A stretch of DNA of 64,000 nucleotides, taken from NCBI RefSeq assembly GCF_001586275.1, contig NZ_CP014545.1:1204501-1268500 (forward strand), in the 5' to 3' direction. Made by a program: the position numbers and the translations under genes. This document shows positions 53,436 through 62,619 of this stretch, piece by piece. This DNA is from Sphingorhabdus sp. M41 (GTDB lineage: Bacteria; Pseudomonadota; Alphaproteobacteria; Sphingomonadales; Sphingomonadaceae). The notes under the pieces are model-generated. The model was not told the DNA's origin and ran no database searches. It was given only the letters and a program-made list of their open reading frames with translations. The stretch's first letter is position 1. Each line of letters opens with the position of its first letter.

Positions 53436-54545
53436 TTATTCTACCGTTGCGCGGAAGATGAGGGTTTCGGTGGTACCCGAAGCAACTGTGCCAAGATTGC
53501 CTGACACAACGCCGGCCGCAAGTGTGCCGGTGCCAGTGCCATCTGCATTGCAGACGGACCCCGATACCGTGCCTTCGGTTACCACGCCGATGACGGACGG
53601 AACCGTGGCCGGTCCCGCAGCCAATGTGCTGTAATAGACCAGGTTGGCCGGAATCGTATCCGAAATGGCCACACCTGTCGCGGCAGCCCCACCGGCGGCG
53701 TTGGCAACCGCAATGCAATATTCGACGATAGCGCCGGGTATCGCTTTGGGATTGGTATTGCCATTGATCGGATCCCACAGAACATTACTGGTTTTTGTCA
53801 CCGTGATATCCGCAGCAGCCACTTCATAAGTGTCTGTAGCGCTGTGATAACCGTCACCCGCACCATCGCCGGTTCCCGAACCTCCGGCATCGTCAAATAC
53901 GTTCTGAACCGTCGCTGCATCATCTGCATCGCCCGCGCTGTTCAGATAGGCGGCGCCCTTGATACCGGCCCCGGTAGAAGGGAGGCCCGCACCGCCGTGG
54001 GCAGCTGCCTGGCCAATCAGCACGAGATCGGCCAGATCGCCGGTCACCGCGCCGCCCGGGATGTTCGCCACTGCGTGAACCGTAACGCTGCTGTCTTCCG
54101 CCAGGTTGTCGATATAGGTGATCAGCGTGTCACCAGCGTCCAGGACGCCCGCAGTCGTACCATTGTCGAGATAATAGGTGATCACACCGACAAGATCGAA
54201 ATCATCCGATCCGAGCTGTTCGGATGTCAGCAAAACGTCGATCGTGTCGTTGGTCTGGTTGCTGACCGTATAGGTGACGGCTTGCTGTAGCGCATTGGGA
54301 GCAACCGAGCTGTTTACCGAGTCGCTTTTGGCTACGATCAGGTTGACCTTGCGATCGACCACGAAAGTATCGCTGTCGGTTTTGGCGGTCTGGCTAGTGC
54401 CGCCGACACTATAGGCTACGCTTACGTCATTTTTTATGCTCGTTCCTGCATCAGTGCCCAGATCTGCAGCGAACGCGGGGTTTGCACCCAGCGCCGCTAC
54501 AGAAATGGTACTAGTGGCAACGAGAAGTTTCAGTATACTGGTCAT
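53436..54545 (-). CDS. Exported DUF11-type protein (Ig-like repeats)
   Basis: A 369-aa protein with a signal peptide ending near AFAA (residue 27). Two similar beta-sandwich units are seen. The first (about 30-160) opens GTSIKNDVSVAYSVGGTSQT. The second (about 240-365) has the typical DUF11 pattern DITVTKTSNVLWDPINGN, GAIVEYCIAVANAAGG and ISDTIPANLVYYS. No cell-wall anchor or barrel is present. ATG 54545 has GGAG 7 bp upstream; the in-frame GTG at 54563 is less likely. It is the third gene of the four-gene unit. Confidence 0.8.
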   Translation of the reverse strand: MTSILKLLVATSTISVAALGANPAFAADLGTDAGTSIKNDVSVAYSVGGTSQTAKTDSDTFVVDRKVNLIVAKSDSVNSSVAPNALQQAVTYTVSNQTNDTIDVLLTSEQLGSDDFDLVGVITYYLDNGTTAGVLDAGDTLITYIDNLAEDSSVTVHAVANIPGGAVTGDLADLVLIGQAAAHGGAGLPSTGAGIKGAAYLNSAGDADDAATVQNVFDDAGGSGTGDGAGDGYHSATDTYEVAAADITVTKTSNVLWDPINGNTNPKAIPGAIVEYCIAVANAAGGAAATGVAISDTIPANLVYYSTLAAGPATVPSVIGVVTEGTVSGSVCNADGTGTGTLAAGVVSGNLGTVASGTTETLIFRATVE

Positions 54546-54587
54546 AACTGTCTCCTGTTTCACTTATTTGGATCGCCCAACCCCGCG

Positions 54588-54605
54588 GCAACCCGGTACG
54601 GTTGC
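54588..54605 (-). promoter_or_regulatory. Hairpin between two DUF11 genes
   Basis: GCAACC (54588-54593) and GGTTGC (54600-54605), extendable through CCGC/GCGG with a bulge, sit just after the stop of the small DUF11 gene. No T-run. Possible processing or attenuation site. Confidence 0.35.
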
Positions 54606-54607
54606 GG

Positions 54608-55072
54608 TCACTTCACAGTGCCGCGAAAAACCAATTTCCCTCCTGAACCTGCGGAAATAGAACGATTAAACTTCCATTTCACATGGGTTACGTCGGTCAT
54701 CAGAGCGGGCCGGACATCGCCATTGCCGCTGCTGTAGGTAAGGTCGGAAAGCGGCCCCCATTTCTTGCCTCCGTCAACGGAGACAATTTCGGTGCCGTCA
54801 GACGTTCCCTTGAACGCCACTGCCTTGGGCAGCGGGTTGGTGACGGAAAAATCCGAAGCCGGTGCATTGCCGACATTCCGATATTTGACGACGAACACGA
54901 GATTGTCGCCGGGTGTGACGGTTTTCGGCTGTTCGAGAACCAAAGCGGTGGTGCCGTTCGGCTTTGCCACCTTGCGTTCCACGTAGACATCGCTCGACAG
55001 GCTGACACTATTGGCCGCCATGGCCGTGCCGGGCAGGATCAGTGCTATTGCGAGAAGAAATCCTTTTATCAT
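54608..55072 (-). CDS. Small exported DUF11-like protein
   Basis: A 154-aa protein with a signal peptide ending near AMAA (residue 20) and one DUF11-like unit. Residues about 21-150 carry VYVERKVAKPNG, PGDNLVFVVKYRNVGNAPAS, FSVTNPLPKAVAFKG and the closing GGKLVFRGTVK. This is the single-repeat version of the fold found in its neighbours. It is the second gene of the four-gene unit, 21 bp downstream of the first. Confidence 0.8.
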   Translation of the reverse strand: MIKGFLLAIALILPGTAMAANSVSLSSDVYVERKVAKPNGTTALVLEQPKTVTPGDNLVFVVKYRNVGNAPASDFSVTNPLPKAVAFKGTSDGTEIVSVDGGKKWGPLSDLTYSSGNGDVRPALMTDVTHVKWKFNRSISAGSGGKLVFRGTVK

Positions 55073-55093
55073 GCTGGTAAACCCCGATTAAGT

Positions 55094-56143
55094 TCAGTCG
55101 ATGGTGACTTGGAAGGTGATTGTGCGTGTTTGTCCGCCCGGAACGGTGCCGAGGGCCACGGTGACCGCACCGCTGTCAAAGGCGCCGGCATCGCCGTCGC
55201 TCAGGGCATCGCTCAGCGGCGCGCCTTCGAGCGTGATGCTTTCCGATTTATAAGTGGTGTCAGCAGGAATAGCGTCGCTGATCGCCAGATTGGTCAGATC
55301 ACTGGAGCCGATGGTGGTCGCGACCAGCTGATAGACAATGACCGCGCCTGGCACGGGCTCTGTCCCGCCATAGGGGTCGACGATGGTCGCGCTCTTGACC
55401 AAGGTAACATCGGAAGCCTGAACCGCGAAAAAGCCGCTGCCGGCGTCACGAGCGCCGCTCGAGCCGATGACGGCATCGCCGCCGCCATCACCCTGTCCGG
55501 CGAATATGCTGCCGGGCGTTCCGGTACCGGTTTTGGCTATGGCAGAAAGTTCAATCTCGGCCCGCTCCGTGTCATTGGCGGATGCGGGAATGGTGGAGAG
55601 GATGAAAACGGTGATGCTTTCATCTGGCGCCAGTATAGGATCATTGGTGCCGGGCGTGTAAATCGTATCGACGCCGGGATCATAGACGCCATTGCCGTTG
55701 CTATCGAGAATGGCAATTTCAAAACTCGTGTCAAATTCGTCGCCGGGCTTTGTGGTGTCGGCCGACAGCGTAAAGGCTTCCGAGCCGTTTCCGCTATTGG
55801 TGAGCTGATAGGTCAGCACCTGTCCAGTCCACCCGGGGGCGACGGTCACATCGCCCGGATCACTCGACACGACGGTGACGTCGAGCAACTCGTCAACCTT
55901 GATGGTTACCATATTGGAATCGATCGTGACCGGCGTCCCGCCTCCGGGCGCGTCATAAGTGGCTTGGGCGGAATTGATGATGTCGGTTCCGGCGATCGTT
56001 CCAGCGGACTGAGCCGCCGTTGATGCCAGAGCCAGGAAAGCGGTGCCAAACGCAAACGCCCATCGGCGACCGACGGCAAGCGCCGCAAATAGGTCCGTTC
56101 GGCGTCCCAAATGCTGTGTTGGTGCATAATCCATGGCGGTCAT
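55094..56143 (-). CDS. Exported DUF11-type protein with calcium-loop-like segment
   Basis: A 349-aa protein. The N terminus is long and basic (RRTDLFAALAVGRRWAFAF) before a signal-peptide core ending near AQSA (residue 47). The segment ILDSNGNGVYDPGVDTIY resembles the Asp-rich calcium-binding (thrombospondin-3/dockerin-like) loops found in surface proteins. DUF11-like units follow, ending SDVTLVKSATIVDPYGG, GAVIVYQLVATTIG and ISDAIPADTTYKS. There are two possible starts (56143 and 56134), neither with a clear SD. It is the first gene of the four-gene exported-protein unit. Confidence 0.8.
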   Translation of the reverse strand: MTAMDYAPTQHLGRRTDLFAALAVGRRWAFAFGTAFLALASTAAQSAGTIAGTDIINSAQATYDAPGGGTPVTIDSNMVTIKVDELLDVTVVSSDPGDVTVAPGWTGQVLTYQLTNSGNGSEAFTLSADTTKPGDEFDTSFEIAILDSNGNGVYDPGVDTIYTPGTNDPILAPDESITVFILSTIPASANDTERAEIELSAIAKTGTGTPGSIFAGQGDGGGDAVIGSSGARDAGSGFFAVQASDVTLVKSATIVDPYGGTEPVPGAVIVYQLVATTIGSSDLTNLAISDAIPADTTYKSESITLEGAPLSDALSDGDAGAFDSGAVTVALGTVPGGQTRTITFQVTID

Positions 56144-56493
56144 ATGCCGAAGAAAGCAAAATATTTGGTAAACGGAAAATAAATGATGTTATGCGTTTTG
56201 AGGGGTGAAAAAGTTAGGAAATCATCCAATTGTTCGAGGATATTAAGCAGTGGTTTCGCTCTGGTTAAGCTCCTGTTTACCATGGCAGGGCTTAATCATC
56301 GAAAATCCCGACCGTCTAATCATGGTTTTGCGAATTTTTGAATCTGCGACTGGCACCATGTCAGAACAAGAGCGCTAAATGGCGGTCTGTTGAGCGCGGA
56401 TGTGAAATATGTAGAATAATCGAAAGAGGGTAGTTGACAGGGAAGCAGTGCTCTTCTACTTGCGCTGCTTCACCGCCCAATGCAGGCGCATAA
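56144..56493. other. 350-bp intergenic region, with a CtrA-like site
   Basis: Separates the DUF11 unit (minus) from tRNA-Asp (plus). It is AT-rich near the DUF11 start. At 56265-56279 it holds TTAA-N7-TTTA, one mismatch from the CtrA half-site pair TTAA-N7-TTAA, about 125 bp upstream of the DUF11 operon start. No gene was seen. The CtrA reading is tentative. Confidence 0.35.
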
Positions 56494-56565
<72 letters not shown>

Positions 56566-56570
<5 letters not shown>

Positions 56571-56595
56571 TTTCCCCAAAAAGGGGGGAATGGCG
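56566..56595. terminator. Hairpin at the tRNA-Asp 3' end
   Basis: CGCCATT (56566-56572) pairs with AATGGCG (56589-56595), with an inner C/G-rich stem and an A-rich loop. It includes the tRNA CCA end and stops 2 bp from the DUF2842 stop codon on the other strand. No clear T-run on either side; it may act as a processing or termination structure for both units. Confidence 0.4.
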
Positions 56596-56597
56596 TA

Positions 56598-56849
56598 TCA
56601 GGATCGGAATTTTCCGGTATTCATCCATATCAGCAGCGGCTTGACTGGAAATATCCAGACAATCCCGGCAAATATGTAAATCGGCAGCTGAAGCCAGAAG
56701 CTCAGTTCGCTGATCCAGTTGATCATGCTGACAACTATTCCGCTCCAGACCAGAATCAGAATCAGAATCAGAATCATACCAAAGGGTTGGCGCCAATTGG
56801 GCGGATCTGGCGGGTTGTGAGGCGTCTGCTGGTCTGATTCTGCAGTCAT
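56598..56849 (-). CDS. DUF2842 small membrane protein
   Basis: An 83-aa protein with a Pro-rich N terminus, the segment NWRQPFGMILILILILVW, and a second hydrophobic segment (QLPIYIFAGIVWIFPVKPLL), ending WMNTGKFRS. This two-helix layout with WRxPxG and the P-KPLLxWM-TG end is that of the alphaproteobacterial DUF2842 family. It overlaps fau by 4 bp, so the two are co-translated. Function unknown. Confidence 0.85.
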   Translation of the reverse strand: MTAESDQQTPHNPPDPPNWRQPFGMILILILILVWSGIVVSMINWISELSFWLQLPIYIFAGIVWIFPVKPLLIWMNTGKFRS

Positions 56850-57430
56850 GATTTTATATCAATTCGTTGAATTATTTCAGATTCGGTAACAATCATATCG
56901 AGAGGCGCATCGTGCGCTTGCACCGGTACGGCGTCGGCTTCCTGCACCGACCAGGCAAAGCCTATACGCTTTGCCTGCGGATATTTGGCAAAAGTCCGGT
57001 CGTAATGACCGCCGCCTTGTCCGAGACGGCCCATCGACCGATCAAAGGCGACCATCGGCGCAATAATCAAGTCCGGCGTAACAGTGGGGCAATTCGCATT
57101 GGGTTCGGATATATTCCGGAATCCGGCTTCTAGAAGGTCGAGATTGTCGACTTTGCGAAATTCCAGCGGGGAATTTCCGACCACGACAGGGAATGCCGTG
57201 GTTTTTCCGATTTCGGTGAGATATTCTGTCAGGCTGGCGGTCGGGGCTTCTGATCCGGTGGCGCTGTACAGCGCGATGATTTCACTCTTTTCAATCAGCT
57301 GTGCCAATGGTGTGGGCGGGCGCCGGAAAGCCAAGCCGCGGGTTGCCATATCCAATTGGCTGTAGAAAGCATCCCGTCGCCTTCGATATTCTTCGCGTAG
57401 TTTCTGCTTATTATCGTATAAACTACTCAA
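56846..57430 (-). CDS. fau: 5-formyltetrahydrofolate cyclo-ligase
   Basis: A 194-aa ATP-dependent enzyme returning 5-formyl-THF to the folate pool. The N-terminal KQKLREEYRRRRDAF, the substrate region and the C-terminal motif MVAFDRSMGRLGQGGGHYDRTF are diagnostic of the family (also called ygfA). It is encoded just after 6S RNA on the minus strand, the order typical of many Proteobacteria. Confidence 0.93.
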   Translation of the reverse strand: MSSLYDNKQKLREEYRRRRDAFYSQLDMATRGLAFRRPPTPLAQLIEKSEIIALYSATGSEAPTASLTEYLTEIGKTTAFPVVVGNSPLEFRKVDNLDLLEAGFRNISEPNANCPTVTPDLIIAPMVAFDRSMGRLGQGGGHYDRTFAKYPQAKRIGFAWSVQEADAVPVQAHDAPLDMIVTESEIIQRIDIKS

Positions 57431-57454
57431 AATAATGTTCTTTCGGTGGAAAAG

Positions 57455-57633
57455 TGACGGGACCGTCTTGGTCGTTGGCCGGAAAATCCTCTGACGCCTA
57501 TTACGTCAGGTGGGCGCCATATGCGTCGGACCCGACTGCAAAACAGTCCGCAATCCGGGCAGGGACAGCTCCCTAGGAAGTTATATCGCCTCAGGGATGT
57601 TCGTATCAAGCTCGTGCCAGACAGTACCCGTCA
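57455..57633 (-). ncRNA. ssrS: 6S RNA
   Basis: The region lies between zapA and fau, the classical place for 6S RNA. On the minus strand TGACGGG-TA-CTGTCT-GG at the 5' end pairs with CC-A-AGACGG-T-CCCGTCA at the 3' end, closing a 179-nt molecule. The central part carries CCCTGAGGCGATATAAC, close to the conserved CCCTGAGCCGATA of known 6S RNA. It should bind sigma70 holoenzyme and sequester it in stationary phase. The ends are set by the closing stem and are approximate. Confidence 0.85.
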
Positions 57634-57659
57634 CACCCTATCTAGGCGCGATAGGGGCG

Positions 57660-57983
57660 TTACTCAAGGCCGTTTGCCAGTTGTTCGGCACGATCGGCCA
57701 GTTTTTCCAATGTTGCTATTGCCTGCTCGTCCAGCGGGTCGGGTTTTGCCGGTTCACTAGCTGCGGCAGGCTGGGCCAGTGCGGATTGTGCGCTGTGCAA
57801 TTCATCCGCCAGCAGCAGGGACGTGAATAGCAGCATCCGGCTTTCGTTCAGCCCAGCCGGATCACCGGATTCCCGAGCTTTACCATCTACCATCGCGGCC
57901 AGCTTTGTCAGATGTGCTTCTTCACCATCCTGACAGGTTACCATGAAGGAGCGGCCACCAATTTCCAGTTTCATCTGCGCCAT
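57660..57983 (-). CDS. zapA: Cell division protein ZapA
   Basis: A 107-aa protein that supports FtsZ ring assembly. The N-terminal domain has KLEIGGRSFMVTCQDGEEAH and LTKLAAMVDGKARE, followed by a coiled-coil C terminus (SLLLADELHSAQSALAQ, EQAIATLEKLADRAEQLA). It is directly followed by 6S RNA and preceded by a small coiled-coil gene one base away. Confidence 0.93.
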   Translation of the reverse strand: MAQMKLEIGGRSFMVTCQDGEEAHLTKLAAMVDGKARESGDPAGLNESRMLLFTSLLLADELHSAQSALAQPAAASEPAKPDPLDEQAIATLEKLADRAEQLANGLE

Positions 57984-57984
57984 A

Positions 57985-58173
57985 TCAATGCTCCTGTCGT
58001 TCGATCAGCCCGTCAATCGTCCGGATCGCCTGCTTCATTTCAGATTTCAGCGCCTCGTGACGCGCTTCCAGCATCTGGTCAGCATCGGCCTTCATCGTGC
58101 TGTTCGACGATTCTATGCGACTGAGTGCGCGTTCGAGGCGACCGATGGCAAGGATGACACGTTCATTGTCCAT
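57985..58173 (-). CDS. Small coiled-coil protein upstream of zapA
   Basis: A 62-aa, mostly helical protein beginning MDNERVILAIGRLERALSRI and ending GLIERQEH, with heptad-like Ile/Leu/Met spacing and many charged residues. The frame is open upstream to 58353, but that part has no protein character. ATG 58173 has a GGAAAA SD-like sequence and gives the size expected for the DUF4164-like gene commonly found before zapA in alphaproteobacteria (recalled). It is translationally coupled to zapA (1-bp gap). A cell-division accessory role is possible. Confidence 0.7.
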   Translation of the reverse strand: MDNERVILAIGRLERALSRIESSNSTMKADADQMLEARHEALKSEMKQAIRTIDGLIERQEH

Positions 58174-58373
58174 GAGCATTTTCCAAAGCTTGTTTCCAAC
58201 AGGTGAGTTCCTGTCTTTCGTTGCTATCAATCTATTCCAGCGCCGTAAACACCAGATCCTGAAAAGCGATCCTTGACGCCGCCCTGCTGGATCATCAAAG
58301 GAAGAGGCAAAATAGCGAATCGCAGCATTTCGTTGCGTTTTTTCACGCGTCAATCCAGGGGATCAGACTAGAC

Positions 58374-60341
58374 ATGACCGTTACCGAAAAAAGCATGGCC
58401 AACGCCATCAGAGCGCTCGCCATGGATGCGGTTCAAGCGGCCAATAGTGGCCATCCGGGTATGCCGATGGGAATGGCGGACGTAGCCACTGTCCTGTTTA
58501 GCGATTTTCTGAAATATGATCCGAAAGCGCCGAAATGGGCGGATCGCGACCGGTTTGTCCTGTCTGCTGGTCACGGCTCGATGCTGATCTATTCCTTGCT
58601 CCATCTTACTGGCTATGCGCGGCCGACGCTACAGGACATCAAGGACTTCCGTCAGCTTAGTTCGCCTTGCGCCGGGCATCCGGAAAATTTCAAGCTGGAA
58701 GGCGTCGAGACGACGACCGGGCCGCTGGGGCAGGGCTTTGCCACCGCTGTCGGCATGGCGATCGCCGAACGGCATCTCAATGCGACCTTCGGCGACGATC
58801 TGGTCGATCACAAGACCTGGGTGATTGCCGGTGACGGTTGCCTGATGGAAGGAATCAATCACGAAGCGGTCGGTCTCGGTGGGCATCTGGGACTTGGACG
58901 ACTTAATGTTCTTTGGGATGATAATGGTATAACCATCGATGGTGGAACGGAATTATCAACCAGCGAAGACATTCCGGCGCGCTATCGGGCCTCTGGTTGG
59001 CACGTGGTTTCCTGCGACGGTCATGATTTTGACGATATCCGCAAGGCGCTAAGCGAGGCTGAGGCTGATCCCCGGCCCTCGCTGATCGCCTGCAAGACGG
59101 TCATTGGCTATGGTGCCCCGACCAAGCAGGGCACTTCGGCGACCCATGGCGCTCCGCTTGGCGATGAAGAGATTTCCGGTACCCGTAACGCTCTCGGTTG
59201 GGATCATGAGCCTTTTGTGATTCCCGATGATATTCTGGCGTCCTGGCGTCAATTGGGAGAAAAAGGCGCTGCCGCGCGGTCTGACTGGCAAGCGCGCCTG
59301 GATGGCCATTCTCAGGCCGCAGAGTTTAACCGGCGCATGGCAGGCGATCTTCCTGATGGCACGGCGATGCAGAATTATATGGAAGGTCTGGCCAAGGATC
59401 CGCCGAAATGGGCGACTCGCAAGGCTTCTGAAATGGCATTGGGCGCGATTACCGAGGCTTTGCCCGAGATGATCGGCGGCAGTGCCGATCTCACGGGTTC
59501 AAACAATACCAAAACTCCTTCTACCAAGCCTCTGACAAAAGACGATTATTCTGGTCGCTATATCTATTATGGTATCCGCGAGTTCGGGATGGCGGCGGCG
59601 ATGAACGGCATGGCGTTGCACGGTGGTGTCATTCCTTATGGTGGTACTTTCCTGGTGTTCACCGATTATTGCCGCGGGGCCATGCGGCTTTCCGCGATCC
59701 AGAATGCCCGGGTCGTCTACGTCATGACCCATGACAGCATCGGTCTCGGCGAGGACGGTCCGACCCATCAGCCGATCGAGCATATTCAAAGCCTGCGGCT
59801 GATGCCTAACATGCATGTCTATCGTCCCGCTGATGCCATCGAAACGGCAGAGTGCTGGGCGCTTGCTATCAAACGGTCCGATGGGCCTTCTACCCTGGCC
59901 CTGACTCGCCAGGGGCTTGCGCCTTTCCGTGATGATGTCAGCGTAAATCTTTGTGAAAAAGGCGGATATCGAGCAAAAGCGGCGGAAAATGCCAAGCGCG
60001 TGGTGCTGGTTGCGACAGGTTCTGAAGTGTCGTTGGCGCTGGCCGTTGCTGCAAAGCTGGAAGCAGCCGGAACCGGCGCGGATGTGGTATCCATGCCTTG
60101 TACGGAATTGTTTGACGCGCAATCCGCCGAATATCGAAATGAACTGCTCGGTGGCGACGGCATATTGCGGGTCTCGATCGAAGCGGGCACCACATTCGGC
60201 TGGGAGCGCTATACCGGAATCGACGGGCTGCGTTTCGGCATCGACAGTTTCGGGGCATCGGCGCCGATTGACGACCTTTACGCGCATTTCGGCCTGACCG
60301 CGGACGCGATCACCCCGCAAATATTAGAGAAAATTGGCTGA
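58374..60341 (+). CDS. tkt: Transketolase
   Basis: Moves two-carbon units in the pentose-phosphate pathway. The 655-aa TPP enzyme has the N-terminal [16 protein letters not shown] motif, the TPP motif [20 protein letters not shown] (family GDG-N pattern), the central domain [18 protein letters not shown] and [17 protein letters not shown]. The C-terminal domain begins near [12 protein letters not shown]. It is the first gene of a carbon-metabolism operon followed by gap, pgk and fda. It is divergent from the zapA cluster, with a 200-bp spacer. Confidence 0.97.
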   Translation: MTVTEKSMANAIRALAMDAVQAANSGHPGMPMGMADVATVLFSDFLKYDPKAPKWADRDRFVLSAGHGSMLIYSLLHLTGYARPTLQDIKDFRQLSSPCAGHPENFKLEGVETTTGPLGQGFATAVGMAIAERHLNATFGDDLVDHKTWVIAGDGCLMEGINHEAVGLGGHLGLGRLNVLWDDNGITIDGGTELSTSEDIPARYRASGWHVVSCDGHDFDDIRKALSEAEADPRPSLIACKTVIGYGAPTKQGTSATHGAPLGDEEISGTRNALGWDHEPFVIPDDILASWRQLGEKGAAARSDWQARLDGHSQAAEFNRRMAGDLPDGTAMQNYMEGLAKDPPKWATRKASEMALGAITEALPEMIGGSADLTGSNNTKTPSTKPLTKDDYSGRYIYYGIREFGMAAAMNGMALHGGVIPYGGTFLVFTDYCRGAMRLSAIQNARVVYVMTHDSIGLGEDGPTHQPIEHIQSLRLMPNMHVYRPADAIETAECWALAIKRSDGPSTLALTRQGLAPFRDDVSVNLCEKGGYRAKAAENAKRVVLVATGSEVSLALAVAAKLEAAGTGADVVSMPCTELFDAQSAEYRNELLGGDGILRVSIEAGTTFGWERYTGIDGLRFGIDSFGASAPIDDLYAHFGLTADAITPQILEKIG

Positions 60342-60379
60342 ACAAGGCCAGCAAGTTCGAATTCAAAGGAGCAAAATTG

Positions 60380-61384
60380 ATGACAAAAGTAGCAATTAAC
60401 GGATTTGGCCGGATCGGCCGTCTTGTCGCCCGCGCGATACTGGAGCGCGAAGATGACAATTTCGAGCTGGTCGCGATCAACGATCTTGCCGATGCCGAAT
60501 CCAATGCGCTGCTTTTCGCTTATGACAGCGTGCACGGCCGCTTCCCTGGCGAAGTCACCGCGCATGGCGATCATATCATGGCCAATGGCAAGAAAATTGC
60601 CGTTACCTCTGAACGCAATCCCGGCGATCTGCCGCATGCTGCCATGGGTATCGACATCGTGCTGGAGTGCACCGGCTTCTTCCAGTCCAAGGACGCTGCG
60701 CAGCCGCATATCGATGCCGGCGCAAAGCGCGTCTTGATCTCGGCACCGGCAAAGGGCGACCTGAAAACGGTTGTCTTCGGCGTCAATCACGACGTCCTGA
60801 CGTCATCGGATATCATTGTTTCCAATGCTTCCTGCACCACCAACTGCCTGGCACCGGTGGCCAAGGTGCTGAACGACGCAGTCGGTATCGAGCGGGGTTT
60901 CATGACCACGATCCACAGCTATACCAATGACCAGCGGATTCTCGACCAGATGCACAGCGACATGCGCCGCGCGCGGGCTGGTGCGGTCAACATGATTCCG
61001 ACAACCACGGGTGCTGCCCGCGCCGTCGGTCTGGTGCTGCCAGAGCTGAACGGCAAGCTGGACGGCTCTTCGATCCGCGTACCGACGCCGAATGTCAGCC
61101 TGGTCGATCTGGTGTTCACACCCGGCCGCGATACCAGCGTTGAAGAAATCAACGGCGCACTGAAAGCCGCAGCTGAAGGCCCGATGAAGGGCGTGCTGGT
61201 GTTTGAAGACAAGCCGCTGGTTTCCAGCGATTTCAACCATCAGCCGGCGAGCAGCTCGGTCGACAGTCTGGAAACGACAGTGATGGACGGCAAGCTTGTC
61301 CGTGTCGTCAGCTGGTATGACAATGAATGGGGCTTCTCCAACCGCATGATTGATACTGCCAAGGTCATGGCAGGCATGCTTTAA
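60380..61384 (+). CDS. gap: Glyceraldehyde-3-phosphate dehydrogenase, type I
   Basis: A 334-aa glycolytic dehydrogenase. The Rossmann motif is [13 protein letters not shown]; the catalytic Cys is in [12 protein letters not shown]; the substrate loop is [12 protein letters not shown]; the C terminus has [16 protein letters not shown] 60380 has AAAGGAG at 60366-60371; the in-frame TTG one codon earlier is less likely. It lies 38 bp after tkt. Confidence 0.97.
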   Translation: MTKVAINGFGRIGRLVARAILEREDDNFELVAINDLADAESNALLFAYDSVHGRFPGEVTAHGDHIMANGKKIAVTSERNPGDLPHAAMGIDIVLECTGFFQSKDAAQPHIDAGAKRVLISAPAKGDLKTVVFGVNHDVLTSSDIIVSNASCTTNCLAPVAKVLNDAVGIERGFMTTIHSYTNDQRILDQMHSDMRRARAGAVNMIPTTTGAARAVGLVLPELNGKLDGSSIRVPTPNVSLVDLVFTPGRDTSVEEINGALKAAAEGPMKGVLVFEDKPLVSSDFNHQPASSSVDSLETTVMDGKLVRVVSWYDNEWGFSNRMIDTAKVMAGML

Positions 61385-61403
61385 TTCACAAGGGTTCTGA
61401 TTA

Positions 61404-62600
61404 ATGTCGGCTAACAGTTTTAAAACGCTTGATGATATAGGTGATGTTCGGGGAAAACGCGGCCTGGTCCGCGTCGACCTGAACGTCCCGATGGCGGACG
61501 GCAAGGTAACCGACGATATGCGTCTGAAAGCCTTGTTGCCGACGGTTGTCGAACTGGCTGACAAGGGCGCGAAACTGCTGTTGCTCGCTCATTTCGGACG
61601 GCCGAAAGGCGAGTATAAGCCGGAATATTCGCTGGAACCCGTGGTTGCACCGCTGGCTGCGGTGCTCGGTCGGGACGTCGGTTTCATGCAGAAGCCAGAT
61701 CAGGACGCGATCGATGCTTTGCCGGAAGGCAGTATCACGGTGCTGGAAAACAGCCGTTTTGCACCGGGTGAAGAGAAGAATGACCCGGCCATGGCAAAGG
61801 CGCTCGCTTCTTTCGGTGATTTCTACGTCAATGATGCCTTTTCGACAGCGCATCGCGCGCATGTGACCACCAAGGGGCTGGCCCATTGTCTGCCTTCTTA
61901 TGCGGGCCGTTCGATGGAACGCGAATTGACCGCGCTCGACAAGGCGCTGGGCAATCCCGAACATCCGGTTGCTGCGGTTGTCGGCGGGGCGAAAGTGTCC
62001 AGCAAGCTCGACGTGCTGCGGCAGATGGTGGAAAAAGTCGATCATCTGATCATCGGCGGCGGCATGGCCAATACATTTCTGGCGGCGCGCGGCGTCAATG
62101 TCGGCAAATCCCTGTGCGAACATGAGCTGGCGGATACCGCCAACGAAATACTGGCGGCCGCAGACAGGGCCGACTGCACCGTGCATCTGCCTTATGATGT
62201 GGTGGTGGCAAAGGAATTCCGCGCCAATCCGCCAACCCGCACGGTCAACGTCCATGAAGTGGCCGATGACGAAATGATCCTCGATATCGGGCCTGCCGCG
62301 GTGGAAGCGCTGTCCGATGTTCTCAAGACCTGCAAGACGCTGGTCTGGAACGGTCCGCTGGGCGCCTTTGAGACGCCGCCGTTCGACAGTGCCACCGTTG
62401 CGCTAGCCAGAACCGCGGCTGCCCTGACCAAAGAAGGGCAGCTTCTTTCGGTGGCCGGTGGCGGCGACACGGTCGCGGCGCTCAATCACGCCGGCGTTGC
62501 CGACGATTTCAGCTTTGTATCGACCGCGGGCGGTGCCTTCCTCGAATGGATGGAAGGCAAGCCTTTGCCCGGCGTCGAAGTGCTTAACCAAATAAAATGA
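61404..62600 (+). CDS. pgk: Phosphoglycerate kinase
   Basis: Converts 1,3-bisphosphoglycerate to 3-phosphoglycerate, making ATP. The 398-aa protein has [29 protein letters not shown], the hinge region [14 protein letters not shown] and the nucleotide motif [12 protein letters not shown]. It lies 19 bp after gap. Confidence 0.97.
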   Translation: MSANSFKTLDDIGDVRGKRGLVRVDLNVPMADGKVTDDMRLKALLPTVVELADKGAKLLLLAHFGRPKGEYKPEYSLEPVVAPLAAVLGRDVGFMQKPDQDAIDALPEGSITVLENSRFAPGEEKNDPAMAKALASFGDFYVNDAFSTAHRAHVTTKGLAHCLPSYAGRSMERELTALDKALGNPEHPVAAVVGGAKVSSKLDVLRQMVEKVDHLIIGGGMANTFLAARGVNVGKSLCEHELADTANEILAAADRADCTVHLPYDVVVAKEFRANPPTRTVNVHEVADDEMILDIGPAAVEALSDVLKTCKTLVWNGPLGAFETPPFDSATVALARTAAALTKEGQLLSVAGGGDTVAALNHAGVADDFSFVSTAGGAFLEWMEGKPLPGVEVLNQIK

Positions 62601-62619
62601 AAATATCAGGGAACCAAGA

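Noticed and set aside
54683-56023. 446-codon plus-strand open frame opposite the DUF11 genes
   Set aside because: Gly/Asp-rich shadow of DUF11 coding sequence; the minus-strand proteins have signal peptides and family motifs.
58174-58353. N-terminal 60 codons of a longer frame for the coiled-coil gene before zapA
   Set aside because: The composition does not look like protein and no SD is present; ATG 58173 gives the expected small protein.
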